A stretch of DNA of 64,000 bases from Strix aluco (lineage: Eukaryota > Chordata > Aves > Strigiformes > Strigidae), in contig NC_133931.1 in assembly GCF_031877795.1 (NCBI RefSeq), positions 131,044,621 to 131,108,620 on the forward strand, written 5' to 3'. Below, piece by piece: positions 40,583 to 53,737 of this stretch (positions within the stretch are counted from its first letter, which is position 1; each line of letters opens with the position of its first letter). The position numbers and the translations under genes were made by a program. Below the pieces are notes generated by a model, which was given only the letters and a program-made list of their open reading frames with translations, ran no database searches and was not told where the DNA came from.

Positions 40583-40866
40583 TCATAAGATGGCAAGAGT
40601 GGCCATACTGTGTCAGACCAAGGGTTCATCTATCTCAACAGCCAACAGAGGCAGTAAGCAAGGGCTTAAGGAAGAGGAAGGAAGTGGGGGGCAAGCTGGA
40701 TAAATCCCCCAAGTTTCTTTCCCATCTCCTATTTATTTTCAGCTCAGTATGATGAGCTTTCCCTATATAGTAGCTCTTAATAGATCTTTCAAGTACTTTC
40801 CTGTCTTCTCTTGAAGTGAGTTGTGCTTTTACCACCTTTTTTGCTGATGTCAAGCCACCTAGTCAC
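40583..40866 (-). mobile_element. Older CR1-type LINE tail
   Basis: The plus-strand text GAGTGGCCATACTGTGTCAG followed by ACCAAGGGTTCATCTATCTC is the hallmark of an old reptile/bird CR1 3' UTR lying in reverse, with more diverged sequence up to the AAGTACTTTCCTGTCTTCTC region. It is more decayed than the CR1 next to it and in the same orientation. Confidence 0.65.
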
Positions 40867-43002
40867 CCTGTGTAGTCAGGGCAGGAAAACAGTTACTTTG
40901 AGGTAGCAATTCATATGAAAGGTGCCTAAAATAGATCAGGAAATCTCTCCTAAGAAGCATCTACTTCTCTGCATAGGAGTCTACAGTGACTAATTCAAGT
41001 GCAGAAATCTACTCTGTGGACTCCTGGAGGTAGATGGAGTGAATATCCCTTGAAGTCTCTGCTCACCAAGTGACCCTTGATTGAAGAAAGATCCTGGTTT
41101 TCTCAGCAGCTTACGTCCTCAGCATGATCCCAGCCAGCCTGGGGTCTGTCCGTTGGCACTGTCAGCATCCTCTGCGGCTTCCCCTCCCCAGCACCCCATC
41201 GGCTGGCTGCGTAGCTGCAGCAGTGCTAGAAAACACATGGCTGCTCTTCTGTCTGTTACAACTTTCCCCAAGATCTTTGTCTTTCGGGGCACTCAGGAGA
41301 GACCTGGGAGTGACCTCCTGACACGTAGTATAATGACTAAAAGCAGAATGAGTTGTGTGCACACAATCAGGTGTAGAGGGTGTGTGTGCACAATCAGCTG
41401 TACAGGGCTATGTACCAAGCCTGGGAGTGGAGGAAGTGAGCAGAGCAGGGACACAGGATAAGTCTTATTCTGTTTTAGCCATTTAGGCTCCTCTACAGAC
41501 AAGAAAAGAAAAGCAGCCACCTGTAAACATGTCCAAGGGTGTATTTATGCCCTCGAGAGAAGCACAGGTGAAGTAGGACAAGCAGGTCTCTATAGATGCT
41601 TAGCCTCCCTCTTGCTCTCTTCACTCACGATAAAGGAAAGTTAAGACAACTTGCTAAGACAATAAAAGGTAGCGTTTGCATGGCTAAAGATAAAGGGAAT
41701 AATTTCTACCAAATACTTTGGAAGTCTTAAATCTTTCATTTGTGAAAGATAGGCCCTTACATGTTCTTCTCTATCACATATCATTATCTTTTTCAAGAGA
41801 TAAGATACAGAAACTATTTAGACACGGATTTTGATTTCACAACAAATTATTTCAAAATGCATCATGCTTGAATCATTAATGAAACACAATGTGTTTTACC
41901 AAGCTGACTTTTAAAAAGCTGAAACTCTATTTTTATCCAGATTTTTCTCTCTCTTATACTGACGTTATTCTGAACTAAATTCACCAATATCTGCATTGCC
42001 AAAGTATTTATAATGGATTTACACTAAAGATTAAAGGTTGGAATATTACTCTAGAGCACTTTTGGAGGGCTGATCTGACTAAATAGAGAAGCCTACAATG
42101 CAGACATGATAGTATTAGCTAGACCCTTCAGCCTACGGAGGGCATTGAGGGCAAATCTGATCAACAACTAGTGATGAGTCGGACAGCGTTCATTGACCTA
42201 GAGCTGCTTTACAGCTACTGAATCAAATTCAGAAGAGGACATGTAGGTATGAAGACAAGGCAGATATGAGGAAGCAACTAGGGACCAGCCTTGATGTTAC
42301 TATAGTTTAACTGTAGAAACAAGCAGAAGGTGTCAGCACAATGTGGAAAGATTCAGAGAGTCTAATGTGATCTTAAACTGAACTTATCGGTTTTGCTGAA
42401 TGCAGATCTTAGGACTGGGTTAATGAAGAGGGAACATCCATCAGATTGCTGCTGACATGCAGGTGCTGCATCAGCTTCAGGTAAAAATAAAAACTGGCAG
42501 GCAAGAAATCTGCTTACCACAAAACTAGGCAGAAATCACAAGCAAAGCCCATGGTTTGCATACTGAAAGATGAGGGGGAAAGCTTCAAAAGCTGCCGATC
42601 ACAGAAGTTACAAGATTCTCTACAAAGGCTGTGGCCTAAACCCACTTTAACCCTCTTAGCTCATCAGAGGGAAATTGCAGATGGCTTGCTGAAAGACCTC
42701 AGCAATTTCTTAAACCCTGCAACCTTCAGCTCTGCTAGAGTTAAAAACCACTTCTCAGCTCCCCATTTGAAAACAGGGAGCAAAGATTCCTACAACTACT
42801 GAGCAACTGCCACAGGGCAAGGCAAAGTCCCTGCTCACACCCTGCCACTATATGTAAATACAGTAAATACTAGTTAGAAAACTGAAGTTCACTACAATCA
42901 CCTAATAAAGAGATGGTACTTCAAGGGGTTCAAGAATACAGACGCGTAGTGCCTTTTACAAAGAGAAAGGTAAAAACATTCCTGCAGTGACACCAAGGTA
43001 TA
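40867..43002. other. Intergenic
   Basis: No gene was recognised. It holds a 26-base imperfect tandem duplication (41355-41407) and AT-rich unique sequence. Confidence 0.5.
41355..41407. repeat. 26-base imperfect tandem duplication
   Basis: Unit 1 at 41355-41380 and unit 2 at 41382-41407 share GTGCACAATCAG-like cores and end in AGGG. The differences are a few substitutions. Confidence 0.7.
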
Positions 43003-44070
43003 TTGATTTTCTCAACTGCTGAGAAAAATCGGTGTCAAAATGACATCAGTGGATTTGTTGATGAGGGTGTTGAAAAGGCTCTTGCAGAAACAGTCTGGCT
43101 TTCAGCCTTGTCCTACTTCAAAGTGAGGAAAGGTCTCTACCTGGCCTTTGCGGAGCTAACTAAAGACTCCAGCACTGTCAGCCATGAGCAGCCCAGAGGC
43201 ATCTGCATACATTTGGGTATCCAGATAAGTTTGTGAGCATATTTTTGTTATTTCATGATGGTGTGAGGTAATGCAAAGGTTCTCAGTGATGACAAGATGT
43301 CAGAACATGTCACTGTCAAAAACAGCCCCAAGCAAGGCTATGTCCTAGCCCAGCTCTCGTTTACTGTCTTTTATGCGGCAGTGCTTCTTGCTGCATCTGG
43401 AAGCAGCAGTGAAGGGAGATGCTTTAATTATTTTATAGGTGGCAGAATTGCTAAACTGGAGAGATGCCAGACTAAATCGAAAGTCAGAGAGATCCTCCCA
43501 GGCAATCTGCCCTTTGCTGCTGACAGTGTGCTGGGTGTGCAGAATATTTCTGATGGCTTTGGTTACACTGACATGGCTCAGCCTTGTCACAAGCATAAAG
43601 CAAATAATGCTGTCTTTTTCCAGGCAGAAGCATGCTGAGCCAGTAGTTTGCCTTGGCAATACAATGCTTAAGTCTTGCAGGTGAAATTCTGCTATCTTGG
43701 CAGCAAGCTCCTCAAACACCATGACTGATAATGGTTGTTCAAAGGACAGAGGGGGCCATGTGGCTTTTGAAAGACTAAAGCTGTGTATGAAATGTGGTAG
43801 GTTTCTGACTTCAAACACAAGTAAAGGAGAGCCATGTTCCTATCATCACCACTCTTCTGTACAGTAGGACTTAGGTGATACACAACAGTTGCCCCAAGTC
43901 TCAGCCCAGTCTACATGCACTACTTTCATGCCCTTGCAAGACAAAAAAACCATCACAACATCCTGAACGCTGAGATTTGAACCACTGTCAAATATTAACC
44001 ACTGCCAAGGACTCTTGCAGGCTAAGCTACGCTGGTGTGAGTATTGGTGGATGTATCAGGCAAAGGATTG
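43003..44070 (+). mobile_element. Decayed non-LTR (RTE-like) reverse-transcriptase relic
   Basis: In a single plus frame from 43003 to 43638, broken by two stops near 43234 and 43267, pieces align by eye with the RT of a vertebrate endonuclease/reverse-transcriptase LINE group often mislabelled craniofacial development protein 2-like. LYLAFAELTKDSSTVS (43135-43182) corresponds to the D.TKAFDTVSR motif, SPKQGYVLA (43324-43350) to VKQGCVLAP, LERCQTKSKV (43456-43485) to L.RLQAKTKV, and LPFAADS (43507-43527) to LLYADDM. The block 43640-44070 may be the decayed continuation. The RTE assignment is tentative. The catalytic YADD has become FAAD and no intact frame remains. Confidence 0.6.
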
Positions 44071-46275
44071 TGCATAGCTGTGTTCTGGGGTAGAAGATGA
44101 AGTACAATCCAACACAACCTTACAAGCAGGCACCCAGCACTGATTTTCAATTGTAGCATTAGTATCACAACACAGGAGGCTCATCGCTGGCTGCTGTGGT
44201 AGAGATGGTGTACTGATGCCATCCCAGCCTGAAGTGGAACAACCCAACGACACAGAAAAGAACTAAGAGGGAAATGCCCAATTAAGCATTACTCAGTGCT
44301 ACCCCTCTTTATTTATGCATTGCAAATATCAAGGAAATTTCTCAAAAAAGAAACAACAAAAGCTGAATTTTCAGGATACAATACCTCAGTAAAAAGATAC
44401 AAAGTGCAATGTAGAACTTCAACACCTTTCAAAATACTTTAACACAAAGAAAGGGAGGAAGTAGCCTTGATTTACAAATATGGTAACAAGAAAAACTGTT
44501 ATACACACTATGCCATGGTGTTTTGTGGTACAGCAAAATACAAGCATGACTAAGAGTTTTAGTATACAAAGTTTATTTATAAAATGTGGGCTTCTTAAAT
44601 TGTATTGGCACAATGAAGCATAACGCAAACAAGAGGAAATGGAAGTGTAAAACGAACACAGAAGTGCATATTTCTTCTTGAACTATGTTTTCTACACCTG
44701 GCTTCTCACTTTCTGGACTATCTCACATGTACACCCAAGCCTACTTTCAGATTTACATCAGTGTAAATCCAGTATAACATCACCAAGATTAGTTTACCTT
44801 ATGTCACAGCTCCAAGTCTTAGTACTGGTGTTACTGGAGTTGCTTCAAATATACGAGTGTAGATGTTGGTTATGGAGGCTCTTACATGTCAAAAAGGTAA
44901 GGAGACCTTCAAACCAGACTGTTCTAGTGGAGTAATCATCAATTCTAGTGCTGTGGAAAGTACTTCATACTTCTTCATTGGAGGGAGGGTGGCCACATCC
45001 TGAAAATGTACAAGTGGATTGGGACTATATGCAATGTGTGGCTGGAATATTTGGGGTTTCAGACAACCAGAAGCAGCAGAGAGACCAAATTAACAACCTT
45101 ATCTCCAGGAGAGATGGCATCAGGTGTTTGGTAGTTCTCTTCAACCTGATCACCTTGTGTTCACTGAACTGGCTGAGCCACACTCTTATCATATAGATTG
45201 CTTCATGTTCAGCTTCATGTTCAGCTGCAGTCATGTAGGAAGAAGCAAAGAGTATTGTGAGGGGGCTCAGGGAGGTTGAACTGAGATCTCACCCTTGCCA
45301 GTGTGAGAATCGCAGATGCAGAGAGAAGCCAGAGTTGCTGTGATAGGGAGATTATATATACATCTAAAACCACACATCCATCCACACCCTTCATTTTATT
45401 ACCAATGTACAGAGCAAAGTGTTTACAAACCTGAGAGCAGCCTTGCAACTAGCAGCCATTTCCTTTAGCATGGGAACTATCCCTAGCAGAAGTAGTTTGG
45501 AGGCCAAGAGAGCAAGACAGAAGAGTCAGTGCACGAGAAGTAACAGAATCAACTTTGCTCACATTTTTTTGGCAGCTTTGAGTAATTGCAGTCTTAAAAG
45601 ATATTTGGCAGTTAGTCTAGGTTATTGCAAGCCCAGCCCACAAGCCTGCCTAAGCACAAGCAAGAGGAATGACATATTCTTGTCGTTGCTTTCAGTGGGA
45701 AGAACCTTACATGGGTATTGTTAGATTGTTTTTGTTTGTGTCTGGATTTGTTTTCTGAATTTTCAAAACCTTCTAGTAAAACTGATGTGAAAACTAAATA
45801 TACTGTCATAAACCTACAACTTACAAAGAATACTATTATCTAATCCTTTGAGTATATAGGGTGGGACAGACAACTAATACAGAGTATGCACCTAAGATCT
45901 GATCCCTACACAGAGTATGATTAGCCATGCTCCATTGGAATTTAGATGACAATAAAGTGTAAAATCTTTCAGCTAAGATTTACTTAAGCTGTAAGAGCAA
46001 ACTGAAAATAATACTGTCTCTGCAGAAGAGGCTGTCTAAATGATCTCACCGTAAGTCTGAAAAAGTCAAGATTCCTGTAGTTATACAGCTAAATACAGTT
46101 TACCTATTTGCAGTTATGTTCTTAATATTTAACTTTAAAAACATTTTCATCCAAGGATAACAGTATATGGGTGTTATAACAGTATATAAGCATGTAGCAG
46201 TATAATTCATGCAGATTCGTAAGCTGTTTTACTTTTAAGCATAAACTGCGAGCAGATAATGTGGAAAAGACTGTA

Positions 46276-46312
46276 GGACCTGATCCAACACTCACTGAAA
46301 TCACTGAGAATT
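46276..46312. repeat. Short amniote interspersed repeat copy
   Basis: GGACCTGATCCAACACTCAC followed by TGAAATCACTGAGAA resembles the widespread reptile/bird motif GGCCTGATCCAAAGCCCATT with TGAAGTCAATGGGA. It is diverged. Confidence 0.45.
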
Positions 46313-47902
46313 GCTACATCGTAGCCTCTCCTCTGCAAGCATGTGCCAAAGAGCAAAGAATATGGCCTTGGTGGAGCCAGAGCCTCCACAGCGTCCAAAA
46401 CACCCACCCCTCTTGCACTCTGCTTTTGTGGAGGAAGCAGCGTGTGAGTGGCGGATGGGAAGGCCCCCGTGGGATGATATAGAGCACTGCCAGATGTGGA
46501 CATCCACCTTACTTGCAACCTAATTCAGCTCAAGAGCAGCTTGCACATGGATCCCATCAGGCCGTGATGGGCCTTTTAGAAAAGAAGCTAGACTGTGTTT
46601 TCTTGCCCAATATCATCACAAGGAAAAGACAAAGAGGAGCTAGAAGGTCCACAGAGTGGAGTGTTGTACACTTGACACCCAGAAACACTGATATCTCTCC
46701 TCATCTCCTGGGTGTCTAGTCCCAGCAGACCTCCAGCAGACAGACAGCTTGAGCTATGTGGTATCAAAACTATTAGAATTTGGCTGGCAACAGTTTCTTA
46801 GGAGACATTGCATGATTTTTTTCTGTCGTTCACTTTTTGTTCTAATATGAGCATAAATTTGAACTCAAAAGCAAAATGTAATTTCTGTTTTATAATAAGA
46901 AAGAAGCAATGATTATATTTTAAACCTTTGATTAGCATCTTTGAGGGAAACTTTCTGATCACATTGTGGAGGTACACACAGTGTAGAACATATTGTATTC
47001 CAATTTTGACCACATTAGTTTGACTTACAAATATGAGCACAATGAACAAGAAATCAGTTCATTTACCTTCATCTTCTAGAAATCTTACACACAATGATCA
47101 GAAGGCTGTACAGTACTCCAGTACCACCTGTTAAAATGTTCTTGTGATCTACTGCTAAGGTCTCATCCCAGTATGTACATTCTGACTTTTAAAATTCTAT
47201 TATCCATATAAGTGGGTTTGGTGGCTTTTTTTTCATACTAGTAGCTTCAAAAGTTGTTGATTTAATATTTTCTTGCAATCTAATGTCACAATTTTGTAAT
47301 TCAATAAAATTGCACATGGTTGAAACTTTCAACACTCTTCCTTAAAAGCCTAGGTGGTGCTTCAAGAGTTGCGTAAAGTGTCTTCACTGATACAGGTAAG
47401 TGCTTTACAAAGCTCAAAAGAAAATATGGACAGACGAGTCTGCTGGCATCGGGCTGACTTAGGGACTTCTCCACACAGCAGGTCAGATGCAACCATGGGC
47501 ACTTAGGCTGTCCCAGCGAGAGCACAGGAAGGAGACCTATCATCCCTGGCATCCTGAGCTGGAGGCTCACACAACTGGCTTTTGCTTGCTGCTTCCTTGA
47601 AGTTTTGTGTTGAGAGTCTAGTTTTGCTCTGAGTCCTAAAACCCCTTAAAGTCTCTTGTGTTTTATGGAACTGATTCAGGGATTTGTCTCAGGAAGAGCA
47701 GACTGCATTCCTACTCATCTCCTTCTCCTAGGAGTACACTGGGCACTGTTACATGCAGGTGCCACTAGACTGCCAACACAGTGCTGTGTATGTCCCCCAG
47801 GGTGCTGGTCTCAGGTAGGCTTTGGGTGCTGGGAGGGAAGAGTTTGGGCAGGGGATTCACTGCTGCATGCCTTCCCTCATCTGCCCCAGGGATCCCCCGC
47901 AC

Positions 47903-47935
47903 TCAGTCCCATAGACATCAATGGCCAAACTGGGG
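47903..47935. repeat. Short amniote interspersed repeat copy
   Basis: CAGTCCCATAGACATCAATG followed by GCCAAACTGGGG resembles the same CCCATTGACTTCAATGGC-type motif. Confidence 0.4.
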
Positions 47936-49604
47936 CAAATCCAAATATTTGGGCTCTCCATCCTGGTTTACATTTTTCTCATCGAACCACCAGCCTTCAG
48001 TTACAAAATAGCACTCACAGAACTGCATGTTGTCAGAGAAATCTTCTCCAAAATATTTCCTCTGGAATTTGTTAGATTGCAAGCACTTTGACCATTTACT
48101 CTCACTTTTTTCAGAAAGTAAAACTTTCTCAGCTCTTTTAATGTGTGAACAATAAAGAACAGTTGTAAGGAAATAATTCAGAATTCTATAATTCGAGTTT
48201 GGGGAAATTTGCCACTTCTTAGGTCATTTTAAAAAAGACCAAAAATAAATATCCTTACAAGGAAAAATACTAAGATTTTTTTCAAAAGGGAATTCTCTGA
48301 TTTCTTCTGCAGACCTGTCCTCCAGGAATTGGGCATATTTGCAAGATGACTAACTCCTTCAGTGCACTTTCCATTTACTCAGTGGTAAGCATTTAGATGG
48401 ATTAAGAAAAACATTTTCCTGTGTTGAATAGCACAACAGTTGTTTGTATCACAAGTTTGATTTGACTGTTAGATAAGTAATAAATTTAAATAATAAAAGA
48501 AAAACAATAATGTTCTATTTCTTCATAGTATTTGAAAGCAGTTTCTAATATCCCCATGACACACACCTTATATACTAATCAACTTTATTTCTGCATAATT
48601 TTACTAAACATGTTCTAAAAATCAGCTGGTTAAACTAAATATTGATTCAATTACCGTCTTTAACAAACATCTGTAACTTACTTTTAAAAGTACCCTCCTA
48701 CAGAACCAGATTATATTTGGCTTACTTTATACTTAATGGAGGAAAATTAATATTTCTAGAGTATGTCTGATCAGCTTCTGATTTCCAACTTCAGGAAAGT
48801 GAAATTGCACCCTATAGCCGTCTCCACAGATTCTCCAGGAGATGACATGACAAGGTCGAGAGTCAGATGTCTACACTGTAGGTATCTATGTTTGGATAAA
48901 GGAGGAAAACGTTTTCTTGTCTGATCTGAGTGCTGTTGTGCTGCAGGAGTCACATAATCCTTCCAACACGCTCACTCTGGCTGGTGTCTATATTTGCATA
49001 GATTTTATATGCTTCTCTGTGCCTATCAAGGAAACAGAAGTCTCATCTTGAGAAGGGTGATGGCAAAAATGAGTAACTGCCTATTCCCCTCTCTACTTAC
49101 CCTTGCTTCAGAAACGTTGTCACTGTTTCTTCCCATGCAAAAATCTTCCACCAGCCTCAGGAGGAGAGGATAAGTGGCATGCAGGCTCTTTAGACTGTTC
49201 TTCTTCTGGAGAAGATATATATTTCAAGCAGGAATAAAACCACCCCTTTAAGTTACCATTTCTCAGAAGGAGGTACATTATTGACAAGATTTGGGCTGCA
49301 ACGGAGTGATAAGTGGGTTGAATTTTTTAAAGTTAGGTTACAAAAATTTCCTTGAAATGTCAAAGCTTTTCTCCAAGAGCTTTTCAGTTTTAGATGCAAT
49401 TCACCATAGCTTTGATGTGACTATTATGTTGATACTAAAAGGTATCAGACTCCCAAGGCTTTTGATACTTCAGGACTCCTTCTTATATTAGGACTGGATG
49501 ATCTGTTGATGATAAAGCAAGCCACAGTGTGCAGCATTGTATTTTCCTGGGTTTTACATAATTATTTAAAAGGAAGAGCCCAAGTCATGATCTTTCTTTT
49601 AAAC

Positions 49605-49640
49605 TCAGTCAGAACTCTTACTGACTTAATTGAGAATATG
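49605..49640. repeat. Short amniote interspersed repeat copy
   Basis: GAACTCTTACTGACTTAATT followed by GAGAAT resembles AACTCCCATTGACTTCAATG. It is heavily diverged. Confidence 0.35.
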
Positions 49641-52600
49641 GTTGGAAAAGGACACACTATAAAAAGAACAAAAATGAGTTAAACGAGGACTTGGCCCAGA
49701 GAATGCAGGAGAAAAAATAAAACAAAGCAAAAATAAAGCTTACATCCAATTCCTAGACAAAGCTACTGAGAAAGTTGTGATTGGTCACTATGGCAACAGA
49801 TTTTTAAATGGAAATAAAATGCTTTAAATACTGCAAGCACATTTTTCTATACAGATCTAGTAAATGAAGTCAGACCTCATTAAAGTGAATATAATTTTAC
49901 AATAGGTAATCTGTATAATGTTAGAAACACCAATACACAGAGAATCAAAACATAAATAGCTATAAGGTGTTGATGTTTTTACCATATCACTGGTTCAGGA
50001 GGTAAATGGTAACATTGGTTATTTTCTTTCCTCAGGGAGTCTTTTAATAACTGGTGTAAATCAAGGCGACTAAGCTTAAATGAGAAATATTTGCTTTTGT
50101 TTTCTTGGCTTTTATACTAATGGTCTCAGGTGGGTGAATCAACATATTGAGCTCTATTCCATGATGTAAGAATCTATTCGTGCAGTCTGAACTCTGAGGG
50201 AAGTGATTCACTTCTCACCCCCTTTGCTCTGCACCCCTCACAAAGGCATCAAGGCCAAGCCAGCCTTGCATCATTCACACAAATTTTGGATGCCTGTCAG
50301 TAAGAGCTGGAATTCCTGCTGTTGGAGCAAGATTTATCTACTATCATACCAATAAAACCAGCATCTAATATGCACATTCTGGTTTAGACTAACACAGCTA
50401 TGTTGTCACTTCTGTACCTAAGGACTTGGTCCGTTACGTTCAGGGAAGGTAGATGCCAACACTCCGAAGGAGCAAGCTTAACAGCTTCTGTTGCTTAGAA
50501 AGGTAACAAACAGACACTGTGTATCAGTGACTGATTTATCAGGAAAGGGTGGGAAGCACAGGCAACAGTGGAGATTGAAAACATTCATCAAAACTGCTGA
50601 CATGACCACACAGGCGCAGGATGATTATGGAGGCACCACAGACCTGCACTGTCCCTATCTGCCTCACCACTGTGTCCATCCTGTTTCTGATGCTCTGCTT
50701 ATTTCATGGTGTCTTCTCTTCCCTCTCCACATATTCCACCCTTTCAGTAGATTCTTCCACATACTTTATTTTGGCATTGCTTCAAATTCAGTCCTTCAGA
50801 GCAGGAATAGTCTTATTCCTAGGCCAGCAAAGTGCCGGCTGCTTGACGACTGTTCAAAGAATACCAATATAGCTTCTGCTCGAATGTGTTCATATTCCTT
50901 CATATGTTGGTATTTTGATCCAAAAACCCAGGCATTTTAGAGCAGTTGCAAAACTGGAGATCCTTTCACTCTTTGGCTGTTTGCCTAGCCTAAAACCCCT
51001 GTCACTTTATTTGATAAATCAATAATATATAGGAAATAATGTAATATATAGGAACTGTCTCAAATGCACCGTCTCAGCTCTGCACCAATTTCACTCTGGC
51101 AGGCACGGCAAAAGTTGCTCAGAAGAACATGGTGAGAACGTCTCATCTTTGGCCAGCCACTGTCAAGGTTCAGCCCCGGCCAGCCCTGCCAGGGAGCGCA
51201 GCCAAGCAGCAGGCAGCCGGGCATGAGAGAGGGTAGGAGAGATACAGCTGCCTGCGAGGCCCTTTCTATGGGCAATGAATTTTTTTTGTCTCTCTGCTGT
51301 GAAGGAACACTTGTCTTCAAAGAACTGCTTTCCACAGGCTTCAATTAAACCCATAGTCCATGCTTCACTTCATCAGGAGGAAAGAAGTGGAAGAGAGTCC
51401 CCTTTTAAGTTTGGTTGCAAAATCCCACTGTTTTAAATACTGTCAGATACTATGACATCAAACTGCAAAAAATATGAGAAGAGTTTTCCACTAAGCATAG
51501 ATAGGCAAGATTTGTTTTTTCCATGCCTTGAAAATACTGTCCACCTGATTTTAATTTCTGTCTGTGTACATGCATCCTGTTTACAATACTCATGCCCTTT
51601 GAATCAAAGAGAACCTACAAGCATTGTGCCTTGGTAAATATGATATTTGTTTTAACTGTTTTGCAGAATAAGTGCATTTTGTGTATACTTTTTATAGGAT
51701 GACAAACTAATATTATCTTAGTAGCAATTTTCAAGAGATTATTCCTCATTTTAAAACATCCTAAATTCAACAGCTAACACCCTAACATCAAATAGCTAAT
51801 CCAATCCCGAGCTTCTGGACATCCTAATAAATACATTGATAGCAGGAGTTGGAACAATGTGCAGGAATGAAGGAAACAGATCCCTTGGGCTGAAGATGGA
51901 AATAACAGGCACAAAAGCCAAAATGAAACCCGTGGAAGGATGGGCTAAGCTTTTGCCATGAAGTCTTCAGACATGAAGTTCCATGAGAACAGAATTCAGG
52001 ATTGTTGGCATCAACCTTTTGTTTCATAACACGCATGTACCTTAAGGCTTAAGTACCTCACTTGATCCATATTTTGAAATTATACTTGCTTTACTGAAAA
52101 CAAAACAAGAAGGCCCTGACTCTCACAGATACATAGGTTCCCAGCTCCTAGGAATTTGACTTCCAGTGACTTGGGGGTTTTATTTCTAAATGCCTTTGAG
52201 GATCTGGGACCATTTTTTTCCTCATCCCTAGCAAATGAGAGCAAAAGTGAAACAATACAACAAAGAACAAGTGGAAGATTCCAAACTAATAATACTAAAA
52301 AGGTTTTGGGTTAACCAGCCACAGGGATGAATGTACAGAGAGGACTTTTCTCAAAAGATGATTTATAGCTGAGCACCTGGAGAAAATAGTTGGCACCTGG
52401 CACAGCTAAAGAACTTTTTTCCTACCCAGAAATAAATCAAGAAGCATGGGGAAGATTTATGTAATCTTCACACTTGGAGTCAGCATCCTGGAAGAAGAAA
52501 ATCAAATAAGATATAGCGATGGCTAAAGCAGGCAGAAAGATGTACAGCAGTTTAAAAAAGTCAATATTAATATTAGCAAAAAGATGTGTGATATAAATAA

Positions 52601-53694
52601 GAGGGCAGTGCTTAATCCAGCCTGGGAATTGAGAGCTATCAAGAAGAAACAAGGGATGTACTTGGCAACACAAGGGATATACAAGGCAACCCTGCCCACA
52701 GAGTGGGCAGCAGTGTGGCAGACGTGGCCTGAGGCTGCAAATGCTGTAAGGGCAACAGCAAAGCAAGGGGACTGTGGTCACTGCTGCAACAGTATTTTTA
52801 CATGCATATACTGTTCAGAAGAGATGAAAGTGTGGGATTAACTGTGGGATCTGTTTTTTGCTTCAGGCCCACAGATCTGATGTTTAGTACATTTCCCTCC
52901 CTAAGAAGACTTCAAGGCAGGACAGACTGCTTCACACAGAGGCTGTGTTACCACTGTTAAGTAACCCACTTCAGCCAGTGACCTGCTGAGGAAAAGAAAG
53001 GGCAGAGTTGAACCCTCACTAGTCCAGCGTGCCAATACACTGCTGCGAGGCTCAGAGCTGGGGGTTGCAGGCAATGTTTCAAGGTTCCCTCTGTAAGTTG
53101 GGGGGCAGAACATTTGTAACAACCCTGCTAAAGCTGCAGGTAGGTGATCCTGCACCTATTACTGCTCTCTGCACCCACCCCACTGGTGCTGCCTTTGGGA
53201 CAGTGTTGCTGCAGACTAGGCTGTCTGGCAGGGAGCTGCCAGGCATTTTTGTATTGAGCTAGGAACAACTCCACCACTCTGGCTGCATCACCATCATTCT
53301 TTTGGAGCATTTCTCCTTTCGCTGACTGTCTGCCCCAGCATAGAGTTCAGGATGTTGGTTTTCACCTCCTAAACCTGCTCGAGCTGTTCCCAGCACTGCT
53401 GTGAGTTATGTAGCTGCCAATAGTTTATTGCTCTACATCAGCAAGTGCCAATGAAAGGGCCCTGGCTCCTCAGGAAACACTGTCTGCACAGCCTGCCAGT
53501 ACATCTTTTCTCATTTTCTCCTTAAGGCTGTCTTTGTCTTCTATGAGCAGTCACAACTCTGATTTTCATACACACTCCTGTGCCACCCATCATCCTTCTC
53601 ATAATACCACCCCAATGGTGTTCATGCACTCGCCTCCAGGCAGCTTTCCCTGCCTCAGCTCTGCCGCTTGGTGCCCAACCTAGTAAAGGACACA

Positions 53695-53737
53695 GCCCAC
53701 TGAAATCAGTGGAAGTACTTTCATGATTTCAGTGGGC
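53695..53737. repeat. Palindromic repeat with perfect 14-base arms
   Basis: The left arm GCCCACTGAAATCA (53695-53708) and the right arm TGATTTCAGTGGGC (53724-53737) are exact reverse complements around a 15-base loop. The sequence belongs with the CCCATTGAAGTCAATGGG-type repeat common in amniote genomes. The arms kept perfect pairing although both differ from the usual text. Confidence 0.7.

Noticed and set aside
43345-43818. 157-codon open frame on the minus strand
   Set aside because: It is antisense to the non-LTR RT relic and has no recognisable protein family.
50375-50415. GTTTAGACTAACACAGCTAT motif reminiscent of an amniote SINE tail
   Set aside because: Too short to name a family; could be chance.
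50491-50940. 149-codon open frame in the PON2-ASB4 gap
   Set aside because: No recognisable motif, and a competing open frame overlaps it on the same strand.
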